From: Picochlorum sp. 'celeri' | Taxonomy: Eukaryota > Chlorophyta > Trebouxiophyceae | Direction: 5' to 3' | DNA: 64,000 nt | NCBI GenBank assembly: GCA_010909725.1 | Contig: JAACMV010000007.1 | Coordinates: 620,001 to 684,000, forward strand | In this document: positions 1 through 8,889 of the stretch, piece after piece | Layout of the letters: every line of letters begins with the position of its first letter | How positions within the stretch are numbered: position 1 is the first letter of the stretch | Position numbers and translations under genes: made by a program | The notes under the pieces: model-generated | The model's input: only the letters and a program-made list of their open reading frames with translations | What the model was told of the DNA's origin: nothing | Databases searched by the model: none

Positions 1-453
1 ACAATACTTCTTCCAAAAATTGCATGTTCTTTCAAAATTGTCTGTCGAAGTCTTTCCGAAAGTGCCAGCGCTGAAGTAATATCTGTCCCCTAGTGCAGGG
101 ATAGCTAGCGCTCCCTGCCCAGCGCCCTTCGACTTGTGCTTCAAAGGAGCTACATACCTGTAACACCAGTCTCCTTTGCGGCCTTTGCTGCCGTACCTTT
201 GATCGTATTCACAGAATGTGTCGTTTGGTCTGTCAAAGGCCAGTCTAAAGTGGAGGGTGCCCTCCAGGTCACCTGGCACGTATTTGTCACCCAGTTCACA
301 CAAGTTTTTGACCCGGATCATATGAGTACCAAAATTCGTCCAGATTCTACTGACGTTCGTATCCGAGGATTTAGTGACGGAATTTTTCCTCGCGGAACAA
401 AGACTGGCGCCCACAAGGCACAAAAGCAGAAGCGCACTTGTGGTCGTTTTCAT
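1..453 (-). CDS. Secreted protein of unknown family, truncated by window edge
   Basis: An uninterrupted reading frame of 151 codons starts at ATG 453..451 and runs off the left edge with no stop. The N-terminus is a clear signal peptide: MKTTT, then a hydrophobic core (SALLLLCLVGASLCS), then a basic stretch. The mature part has paired cysteines (LCELGDKY, FCEYDQRYG, DWCYR, ERTCNFWKKYC), which suggests an extracellular disulphide-bonded protein. A GTATG string near 157 could be a splice donor, but the frame stays open through it, so no intron is needed. I do not recognise the family. That it is a secreted coding frame is fairly sure; its function is unknown. Confidence 0.6.
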   Translation of the reverse strand, partial: MKTTTSALLLLCLVGASLCSARKNSVTKSSDTNVSRIWTNFGTHMIRVKNLCELGDKYVPGDLEGTLHFRLAFDRPNDTFCEYDQRYGSKGRKGDWCYRYVAPLKHKSKGAGQGALAIPALGDRYYFSAGTFGKTSTDNFERTCNFWKKYC

Positions 454-967
454 GTTTTCTCGACGTCTTACGACACTTTCTGAAGATTATGCCAAAGAAT
501 TTTTCTTTCACCTGTTCCCAATGCGTATTGCATTGCTGCATTCTGCCCACAATCCCATCAATAATGGCGGAGATGATGCGATATCCCATCGATGGGATCC
601 TAACATATCCCTCCGTGGTAGGATTCGTCGGAACCCTTGATCAAGTGCCGTTATAACGACCTCATCAGTTGCATTCACATTTTTGAATCAGATGTAAGTG
701 CATTTCTTGCATCGCGAGCAAGCGGCTAGCAGTTGATGCATCCCATTCATGCTCATCAGCCCATTATCATGGTCATCCTTTCTGTATGTCATGACATACA
801 GACCTTTCCAATAGGTTGACACATGTCAAGCATGCATGAGGCACTGTAGTCAATAAGAAGATGACTTTCGATTAGATGCATGTAATGTGATGAATGTTTC
901 ATTTGTTATGGAATACACATGTAATATCAGAGAATTGTATGTGAAACAAAAAAAATGGTCAAGTAGA
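454..967. other. Intergenic region with a relic gene fragment
   Basis: The edge gene starts at 453 and the DUF711 gene ends at 968, so this stretch is 5' of one and 3' of the other. It holds a rearranged fragment of the DUF711 gene (733-822) and a perfect 22 bp palindrome (781-802). I see no other gene in it. Confidence 0.6.
733..822 (-). pseudogene. Relic copy of an internal DUF711 gene segment
   Basis: Blocks here match 1456-1532 inside the neighbouring DUF711 gene: TTGATGCATC, then CATGCTCATCAGCCCAT, then ATGACATACAGA with the following AATAGG-TGACA. The parent segment encodes the part around SWADEHGW and GIDASIAP. Relative to the parent, the copy has lost about 10 bp and gained about 27 bp. 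The gained bases include an inverted copy of the next 11 bp, which makes the palindrome at 781-802. No open frame remains. Confidence 0.6.
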
Positions 968-2206
968 TCATAGCTCCATGACGCTACCATTGATGAGATA
1001 TGGGCTTGTAAATGTAGTTTGATCCGACGGTTTTGCTCCAATGACTGGTAAGAGTCTTACTGAAAGAGGCTTTGTTTGCCTATTGCTTATCGCACGAATA
1101 TCTAATACATATCCCGCAATCTGCTCTCGGATCTGTTGACTGCGAGCAGACGAACCATCATCTGATACTCCAGGGACGGGGATTGTATCCAATCCTATAC
1201 CGCATAATCCTGCGTATAGTAAAAGCTTTTGAATGTCGAGATCTCCTCGAGAAGCTGCATGCGCCAGACTTTCATTTTCAAGCACTGGGAGCATGACACC
1301 ACAGTATCCTGTCGTAAGGACTTTGAGAGATTTTAGGGCTTTTGTAATTGCAGCTATTGTAGCAGGGGTACCCGGTCCCCAGGCTCTTTGATTGCCAAAT
1401 GGAAATTTCAAGCAATCCTCAAGATTGTGTTCAGGACCTCTCAAATCTGGTGCAATTGATGCATCAATCCCTTTGTATTCCCATCCATGCTCATCAGCCC
1501 ATGACATACAGATCTTTTCAATAGGCTGACATGCTGTTAAAAATACTGATTCTACCTCCTCTTGTAATAGCGTCAAAGGGCAACTACTGCTTGAATGAGA
1601 TCGCTCATGTGCAGTTGAGTAAGCCTGATGTAGCAAGGCACTGTTTTCCAGTCCTAATGCAAAAGACGTCCCATCTGGACCTGAATACGACGCTGGAAAA
1701 TAGGGTATTGTCGGCTTACAGTTGATTGATACCCCGAATCGAAAGGTACATCCTGGGCATTTTCTCTCCATGGCAAGAATCTCTCGAGCAAGATGAAGGG
1801 CTTCTGGTGTACCCCACCCCTCCCTAAAATCAACCGACATGCTCGTCACCTCAAGGCTGGAAACCAAGTCACTAAGCATACCAGGCCTACATATACATGC
1901 TCGGTCACGCAGCGTGCCCAAATTTAGAAATTGAAGCCCTTCTTGCTGAGCAATCTTTTCAAGCTCTACTGCCTTGTCTACAATATCTGGGCCCATTGTC
2001 TCGAGCAAATCCCTCAGAATATTGGTGCTTACACGTATGGTTTGTACTTCTACTCCAATATCTTTTAATCTCTGCTGTATTTGCTGCAAATGCGCGAGCG
2101 CATCTCTGATATACGTAGCCCATGCCTCACTGTCTGTCAGCGTTTTTTGTGTACAAGGACAAAAAGCCGTGATCGTCCTCACTTTGAACTTGGGAGGCGA
2201 TGCCAT
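968..2206 (-). CDS. DUF711 / UPF0210 family protein
   Basis: A single-exon 412-codon gene starts at ATG 2206. It looks like the bacterial UPF0210 (DUF711) family: N-terminal RTITAF segment, the hallmark GIDASIAP motif about two thirds along, then TTGYCGVMLPV, an alpha-helical tail and a GLDTIPVPG motif near the C-terminus. Members are related to the glycyl-radical/PFL-like fold, but no reaction is firmly established. There is no signal peptide, so it is probably cytosolic. It is divergent from the pseudouridine synthase with 323 bp between start codons. The family is far commoner in prokaryotes, so old transfer is possible. The family call is fairly sure. Confidence 0.75.
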   Translation of the reverse strand: MASPPKFKVRTITAFCPCTQKTLTDSEAWATYIRDALAHLQQIQQRLKDIGVEVQTIRVSTNILRDLLETMGPDIVDKAVELEKIAQQEGLQFLNLGTLRDRACICRPGMLSDLVSSLEVTSMSVDFREGWGTPEALHLAREILAMERKCPGCTFRFGVSINCKPTIPYFPASYSGPDGTSFALGLENSALLHQAYSTAHERSHSSSSCPLTLLQEEVESVFLTACQPIEKICMSWADEHGWEYKGIDASIAPDLRGPEHNLEDCLKFPFGNQRAWGPGTPATIAAITKALKSLKVLTTGYCGVMLPVLENESLAHAASRGDLDIQKLLLYAGLCGIGLDTIPVPGVSDDGSSARSQQIREQIAGYVLDIRAISNRQTKPLSVRLLPVIGAKPSDQTTFTSPYLINGSVMEL

Positions 2207-2529
2207 TTGTAAGATTGATGTTGAGACTTTAAAAAAAATTCTTTTTATTGAAACCTGTCGTTCAGTGAGCCATTCACATGGATTCCGTCACTAGGATTTT
2301 AAATCCATATCGAGTATTTTCTACTTCATGCTCGCGATCATGAGGAAATTGAAACATGGGTATTTCAAATTAATTTATGTGAATTGAAATTAAGGAATAT
2401 AGAGACTGTATTAATGCCCTTGTCGTCGGCAGCACTGGGTTTGCAGACTCAGCATGCAACTCCCTGACAAGTTCAGTGGACAAGAAATGCCGCGGGAGTA
2501 CAGACTTTTTTACGTCGTGGATTCATACA
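2207..2529. promoter_or_regulatory. Divergent intergenic region, DUF711 / pseudouridine synthase
   Basis: 323 bp lie between two start codons on opposite strands, so both promoters must be here. It is AT-rich in the half near DUF711. I see no convincing TATA box and no further gene. Confidence 0.4.
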
Positions 2530-3864
2530 ATGGACAACGTACATCCTAAGATAGAGTCAAGTGACACAGAGCCGAGAAAAGAGGACTTTGTGATCTCAGG
2601 ACCGTTTCGCTTGGTATGTGCAATCTCCATGCCAACTCTCCATCACAACCGATGATGCATCATCTAACCCATCCATCGCTTTGAATTGTAGGTAAAACCA
2701 TATCATTTCGATTTTGTCTGCTCGGTGAAGCAGAGATGGGCAGGGCAGACGATCATTGATATATTTGAGAAAGAGTTCAAAGGCAGGAATAGAGCATACT
2801 ATGAGAATGCATTCAAGGTTGGTAAACTTCGCGTGGAAGGACCCAAGAAGAAGAAGGGTCGAGTAGTGACTGCGGATACTTTGCTGAATCAGGGTGAGCG
2901 AATGCGGCATCACGTTCATAGACATGAACCTCCTGTGCCAAACATTCCAATCCAAATCATTGAAGCAAATGACGATTTTGTCGTGGTGAACAAGCCACCT
3001 GGAATTCCTGTCCATTCTGCTGGACAATATAGGAAAAATACGGTTCATGGGATACTTCAAGCAGAGCATGGTCACCTAATGCCCATGGCTCCATCCCATC
3101 GACTAGACAAGCCTGTGTCGGGCATCTTGGTGTTTAGCAGAAATCGCAATGCCGCTGAGCGGATACGCAAAGCCATGGCTTCTGGAGAAACAAAAAAAGT
3201 ATATGTAGCACGGGTCTTGGGGAAATTTGAGAAGGACATGTTGGTGGATGCACCCATGCGTTTTGATTACAATCTTGCCAAGGCAATTGTGAGGAACAAT
3301 GATGAGCATGATATGACAAGTAGCAGGAAGAGAAGGCACGAAGACGATGACGATGAGAAAGAAGAAGGGAAGCAAAATGACCCCAAAGGCGATTCAATTT
3401 TCCGAAGCGCGAAAACAGTGGTTCGGCTCCTAGCACACGCACCTGATGGAAAGACTAGCTTGGTTGAGTGCCAACCCATCACGGGAAGAACTCATCAAAT
3501 TAGAGCACATTTGTCCCACATTGGATTCCCTATTGCCAATGATGTCACATATGGAGGTACATGGGGTGGTTATACATCAACAGTAGATCTTGCCAAATCT
3601 CTTGGAATCACTAGAAATCTTGACAATCCAGAGCATACAAAAAAGACGATAATTCACGGTTCCGAAGCTCTAGACGTGAACGACATTGTTCCAGAAGATT
3701 TACGGGATGATGTGTGTCCCCATTGCCCGTATTATGTCGCGAGAGATTATCCTGTAGACCTGACACCATTGTGGCTTCATGCAAGGAAATACTCCTTCTG
3801 TGATCAAGAATTTATTGCTCCATATCCCACATGGGCAAAAGAGGATTTTCCTTCCTTACAATGA
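2530..3864 (+). CDS. RluA-family RNA pseudouridine synthase (RPUSD2/RIB2-like)
   Basis: Two exons, 2530-2613 and 2692-3864, give 418 aa. The intron starts GTATGTG and ends TTGTAG. Exon 1 supplies the family-typical lead-in (FRLVKPYHFDF) before RWAGQTIIDIF. The catalytic motif HRLDKPVSG lies near residue 164 and contains the nucleophile Asp. The downstream TGRTHQIRAHL motif binds RNA and is intact. A charged insert (KRRHEDDDDEKEEG) separates the two catalytic halves. Relatives of this subtype modify tRNA U32 or mitochondrial tRNAs; which applies here cannot be told. It converges on the alpha/beta-hydrolase gene with 30 bp between stops. Confidence 0.85.
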
Positions 3865-3894
3865 AATATTTATATTTATATTATTGACAGAGTT

Positions 3895-5244
3895 TTAACC
3901 GACAAAGCCAAAGTAATCCATAGGGTCTGCTGAGAGGGCAGTGCGAGCTCCAGATGATGATATCCCTCTCCCATCTTCATCATCTGATACATCGTCTGGA
4001 TCTCGGCCCTCTTCTATTCGGATACTCCTCAAAGCTTCTTCAATATCCTTTTGGTTAGGAATGCGCCGTGGGCCCAGAGCCTTTTTAGCTTCCTCCAGGC
4101 TCTCATATTCAGGGAGAGGCCGAAGACCCAAGTTTGCAGGTGTTCTCGACCAAGCATCTTTTCTCGGCACATCAAAACAGTGCAGCGCCGTATCCAATAA
4201 AAAGTCTAGAAGCATGTCGGATGATTCTTCTGGCGAATCCCGGATAAAATTCGAGGATTGCCCTGCGATCTCTTCTACTGTCAATGATTCTGCCTTTTGG
4301 CACAAGCTTGTTACACGACACACGTCCTGCCTTGATATCAGACTCGAATACTCTCCAAAAGCGAACAACACATGAACCGTGAGGTTTTCTAAGGCCACTT
4401 TGAATGCTTCAATATCAAACTGAAACTCGAATAGAGGATCCATCCTGGAAACATACACTCCCTTCATAGAGTCCTCTCGAAGCAACTCTTTTGCAACATG
4501 ATGACAGTATACTTCATCCCCTGTCGCTCGTTCCATCCATATTGTAAATTCCGTGTCATCCTTCAATTCATCAGCTTTCTTATCCATACAATACCGTGCC
4601 AAACGTGGACCAATCGAACTCAGGGGCGACCTCAACCAAGACACTAGGTCATACTCATGTCCATACACAGTCCTCTCTTGTCCCAAACTCCTACTTATCC
4701 ATGGCTGCTTGGAGCCATCTACACCATCAATCAAAACTCCCATTTCCAATGCCCCAACAGCCCCAACGAGTTTGGGACACCTGTGTGCGAGCGTGAGCGC
4801 CACAACCGCCCCCATCCCAAGACCAAAAATACACACTGGTGCCACATACAAATCCTTTTCTATAATAAACCCATGGAGGTCCCTCACCATGGATTCACAT
4901 GTATATACTGTAGAATGCGTCGATCGACCGTGTCCCCGAGCATCCAATGCAAACACTCGATACCCAGCATTGCCCATCTCTGATGCCACCCCATCCCAGA
5001 CACTGCTACTCATCCCAGCCCCATGTAGCAATATAATCACATTCTTTCCACTAGCAGCTGCACCCCATTCTTTGTACGCCATTCGTATCCCAGTTTCAGA
5101 TATGTTGATAAACGAGTACTTTATTGTCTGAACAGATCCATACGATGCCTTTTTTGAACGAATCTTCCCAATCTCTTGGAGGACACTCCAACTCTTTTTT
5201 TCTACTGCCAGAGATGGCGCTAGCACAGCCGTATAGGCATCCAT
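3895..5244 (-). CDS. Alpha/beta-hydrolase-fold protein lacking the nucleophile serine
   Basis: The start is ATG 5244; the frame stays open a further 87 nt upstream, but only with a TTG start. The product is 449 aa. The core is a standard alpha/beta hydrolase: oxyanion segment LLHGAGMSSSVWD, DARGHGRS, and the nucleophile elbow. The elbow reads FGLGMGA instead of G-x-S-x-G, so the catalytic Ser is Gly. At the C-terminal His position the sequence reads AGQSSNF where AGH is usual. The protein is therefore probably non-catalytic. It has a long acidic C-terminal tail (GRDPDDVSDDEDGRG). It resembles protein phosphatase methylesterase-type hydrolases in layout, but the exact family is uncertain. Confidence 0.75.
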   Translation of the reverse strand: MDAYTAVLAPSLAVEKKSWSVLQEIGKIRSKKASYGSVQTIKYSFINISETGIRMAYKEWGAAASGKNVIILLHGAGMSSSVWDGVASEMGNAGYRVFALDARGHGRSTHSTVYTCESMVRDLHGFIIEKDLYVAPVCIFGLGMGAVVALTLAHRCPKLVGAVGALEMGVLIDGVDGSKQPWISRSLGQERTVYGHEYDLVSWLRSPLSSIGPRLARYCMDKKADELKDDTEFTIWMERATGDEVYCHHVAKELLREDSMKGVYVSRMDPLFEFQFDIEAFKVALENLTVHVLFAFGEYSSLISRQDVCRVTSLCQKAESLTVEEIAGQSSNFIRDSPEESSDMLLDFLLDTALHCFDVPRKDAWSRTPANLGLRPLPEYESLEEAKKALGPRRIPNQKDIEEALRSIRIEEGRDPDDVSDDEDGRGISSSGARTALSADPMDYFGFVG

Positions 5245-5729
5245 GGCTATCGCATATACTATTATTTCGTACCTCTTCACCCTTGTGAGCTCATCAAAGA
5301 GGTGAAGACGGATCTTTTCTAAAGGATCCAAGCCCTTTGCAGTAGTCGACCACTCTGGTCAACGGCTATGAATAGAACAAGACCGCCATAACGGCATACG
5401 CGGGAACCTATTTGTGTATATCTTTATCTTCCATTAATAGAAAAAAACAGCGCCAAGGATAGAACAGCTGAACTAATGGTGACGACTTGATGTGGGTCCC
5501 AGACCGAGGCACCTCGTCAAAGAGCGGAAAAGATCTCCATGGATCTGGACTCACATAGGTATGGCCAGTTCTGGAACCAATCCATATGATTATCGATAAT
5601 TACATAATACTGTTGACAATCCGTGTCTCGCAGAATGTGTGTCGTCATTGTCACATCAGATGAACATTATTTTTGCTGCCAAGAAAAAAGTCTTTGGTTT
5701 ACTTTCAATTGGGACAGGACAGGATAGGA
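5245..5729. other. Intergenic, no gene seen
   Basis: It lies 5' of the hydrolase gene and 3' of a secreted-protein gene (both on the minus strand). A minus-strand TGTAA (TTACA at 5600-5604) could be the poly(A) signal of the secreted-protein gene. Nothing else is recognised. Confidence 0.4.
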
Positions 5730-6849
5730 TCAACCATACAGGTTGTACACAGATGATTTGACAGTCTGATCAGGTATCACTGCACCATTCTTATCACATG
5801 TGTACTTTGCTTGGGCCTCATATTGAACCTCTGTCGTATTTATTCCAAAGTATGTTGTTGCGGTGACGCAACCTTTGGTGATCCTTGTCGATGCAACAGA
5901 ACATTCATCTTTTGCATAGTTTGGATTGGCAGCCTGGCCTGCCTCTTCAGCACTTATGTATGTGTGTCCATTCACGAATACTAAGCTGTTCAGTTCCTCT
6001 TTTGGAATGGTATAGTATGTGCTGGTGCTGGAGTTGGTACAGATGGGTTCTGACTCATCAATCAGGAGATTCTTTGATGTGGAGGTGGCGGTCTTTGATT
6101 GGTCAGAGTTGTCATAATACGCTTCGAAGAGAGACTTTGCAGCGGCACCCTTCTCCTCGGCAATCAGGGAGAGTTTCAGATTGTAATTGCTTTGGAATTC
6201 TGCCTTGCCGACGATTGGAGGCCGCGAGCATCCCGGACCATCCAATCGCAAGGTTGCCTTGACCTCACTTGTCACACCATCCCAGTATGGGTTCACATAA
6301 TCGAAGACCGCGTTGCACTGGAGATAAGCACTGCCATCGTCACTGAAAATTTCATAATTGGTGAATCCATTCACACCAACCGCAACTGTGCCTCCACTGT
6401 TCCCAACCATGACACCACCTGCACAAGGCACACAGGATTTTTTACTCGGGTGCACGCCTGACGAAAAGAGGACAAACATCATATGCATTACCTGTAGCCC
6501 CAGGAGCTATAGGTGTGTTCCCAAGCTGACACTGGCCACCCCATGTAAAGCCACTTGTACTGTACACAAAACGTGGACCCAGTTTGTTTGTGCTCTCCTG
6601 CTTGGCACGAAGAAGCAAGTAGTATTGTCGACATCTGCATGGCTGAGCAAACAGACAATCCCCCAAGACAAAGACGGCTATTTTAGCAGCTGCGAGCGCA
6701 ACCGCAATCGCGGTCGACGCTGGTTCTTGCAGAGATTCCTGGACCAAACTCAATAACAGCACGGCAAGGAGCAAGACAGACGCTCGACCTTTTTGTGGCC
6801 ACCACAGCCCGTGGCTCTTCCACTTGAGTTCATCTAGTTGGGTGGTCAT
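5730..6849 (-). CDS. Secreted/membrane-anchored protein, lineage-specific paralogue A
   Basis: Two exons, 6492-6849 and 5730-6418, give 348 aa; the 73 nt intron begins GTAATG and ends TTGTGCAG. Splicing restores alignment with the divergent neighbour at 7305-8461. Shared landmarks in order: GPRF / GPRL, WGGQC / HGGKC, IAPGATG / ISPGGAA, EIFSDDG / AMFSDNG, NPYWD / VPYWD, and DGPGCSRPPIVG / EGPGCANPPIVG, then ITAEEAG-type and C-terminal cysteine segments. The N-terminus carries a basic stretch and one strong hydrophobic segment (ASVLLLAVLLLSLV), read as a signal anchor or signal peptide. Conserved cysteines suggest an extracellular fold. No known family was recognised. Confidence 0.7.
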
Positions 6850-7304
6850 GATGATGATCACGTGTTCTTAATCTCGCGAATCCGGTCGGAGACAAAGAAC
6901 TCGGAAGCAGAACTGCAAACACACCGGAAGACGCGAAACTCACAGACTCTCGATATGCTCAGCCTTTGTATGAATGGATACTTGAACAACACTTAGAACT
7001 ACTAATATATAAGCCATAGCATAGGTATGCGCCGCAGGCAAGGGTCCTTGAACCGGTCAATGTTGTTAACACGTGTCGTTGAGGCTTTCGACATCCATCG
7101 ATCGGGGCTACTCGCCAATTGGTGATTGCAATCGACTATGCTTACGTTTCCGAGGAAGTACAAGGCAGCATGGAAAAGTCTCTTTGACTTGACGCCTCTC
7201 GCCATACGCAGACTAGATTAGAGTTTTTGTGCATACTTGTACTTGACGCAACTGCTGCTTGTCGGGTTTGACCTTCCACACAGTCACGACTCAAAAGCAG
7301 TTGG
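6850..7304. promoter_or_regulatory. Divergent promoter region of the two secreted paralogues
   Basis: 455 bp separate the head-to-head start codons of the two paralogues, so co-regulation is plausible. A TATATAAG-like string occurs near 7005-7012. No additional gene is supported. Confidence 0.4.
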
Positions 7305-8461
7305 ATGACCATGTCGCCAATATTGTTTGCCTTGATTGGCATGCTATCGATGGTGCATGTTGACGCTCAACAGTGTATATTGGCAGACAGATGCGACTGC
7401 CGAAATTTTCAGTGTCGACTCTCGTCGTTTGACAAGCCTCAGAGTGGGAAGACTGGCCCACGACTATCTTTCAAAGGTGCAAGGTATCAGCATGGCGGCA
7501 AATGTGATGATTCACCGTATCCAACGCCAATATCTCCCGGGGGAGCTGCGGAGATCAAGGTGGGAAACGAACAAGGAGTGGTGTTTGTTGGTACGTCCCA
7601 TGGAGGTGTATCTAGTGCACGTCGTGTCTGGGAAGGCTCTGATGTCCACGTGTTGCATGATGTAGGCGTTTGGGCGTTTTTGGAGTATGCCATGTTCAGT
7701 GACAATGGGGCAACCGATTTAGGATGCACACTCAAGTACGTGGTATCTGCATTCTTCATCTGCTGTGTGTGACAATATATGCACACACTTTTTCTTTTTC
7801 GTCATATCATCATCATCTTGATTGCAAAAGTATAGTATTTGGTTCAAACATTATTTGATCAAATGTGTTTCGGTGCAGAATCCAGTTGAATGTCCCGTAC
7901 TGGGACATTATATTTAGTGGTTTTGAAAGGTGGGAGTTGGAGGGCCCTGGTTGCGCTAATCCACCCATTGTTGGCCCTCCTCCTGGTACCATGAATCAAG
8001 CAAGATACAATTTACAGCGAGAGGTGGGGCAGAGAAAAATTGCCGAGTTCTCATTTGTGGAATATTACTTGTATTACAAGGATAGCCTGGCAGATTCAAG
8101 GTTTTTCTTAAACTCAGAGAGGAAGCCCATCTCACCAGATGCAAAGGTATGTACTGGGAAACTCAGTTGGATTAAAATGAAGGAGTCTCAATTTCATAAT
8201 ATTGAAACTCTGGATGCACACTTCTACATAACTGCTGAAGAAGCAGGTCGAGAGGAGTGGGCAGACTATGACCAAGCCAAGTGCGAGCCTACTGGAGAGG
8301 CAAACCTGGAGAAAGCATGTTACAGGTACCTAGATGTTCCCTTGTCCACGGCTGATATGGAATTCCAGTACAGAGGATCCATTGAATATGTGTGTCAGTC
8401 AGGAGAGCGCAACAGGGTTCTGACATCCAGCGGGAACATGTTTAGTGCATACTTGAAATAA
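7305..8461 (+). CDS. Secreted protein, lineage-specific paralogue B
   Basis: Exons 7305-7735 and 7879-8461 give 337 aa. The intron begins GTACGTGG and ends CGGTGCAG, and its removal gives CTLKIQLNVPYWD, matching NPYWD in paralogue A. It has an N-terminal signal peptide (MTMSPILFALIGMLSMVHVDA) with a likely cut before QQC. The mature protein is cysteine-rich at the N-terminus (CILADRCDCRNFQC) and shares the GPGCANPPIVG and YITAEEAG motifs with its paralogue. Its intron lies at a different place from that of paralogue A, so the pair is not a very recent duplicate. Function is unknown; extracellular or cell-surface location is inferred. Confidence 0.75.
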
Positions 8462-8889
8462 AGGTTTCAATCGCGTATGTTTACGAGATGGAGAATAAGC
8501 GCTGTATTCCAGTTCAAATGTAAAGAAATGTAATTTCTTTTATTTCCAGCATGGCAAGTACACGAAGTGTGTGAGCTTGCTCTCTGCAGCCATGGATGGA
8601 GAAAGTTTTTAATTCCGTTCTATCGAATTGAAGGTATCCGTTTATTATATTGTACTGCATCCATAATAGCGAGAATACTATTATATGCCTATTCTGTATA
8701 TAGAAATCAAGAGGAGATGTTCAATTCCGTAGCCAAGTACTGGAGCATGAGGCGGTTGTAAATTTGTTTCCCTCAACGTTGTTCAAGGGCACGGGTGACT
8801 TGAATTTGGCATCCTGAAATACACTTGAAATTAGAGTATTTCCATTCAAAGTCGAGCGGTAGTAGGCGTAAACGGAGAAGACGAGCACG
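8462..8889. other. Intergenic, poly(A) signal and CLF1 promoter
   Basis: A TGTAA at 8519-8523 lies 58 nt after the stop of paralogue B and is a plausible poly(A) signal. The rest is the 5' region of the CLF1 gene. No further gene is seen. Confidence 0.5.

Noticed and set aside
158..453. Splicing of the left-edge secreted gene at the GTATG near 157
   Set aside because: The frame stays open to the window edge without splicing and continues with cysteine-containing, protein-like sequence.
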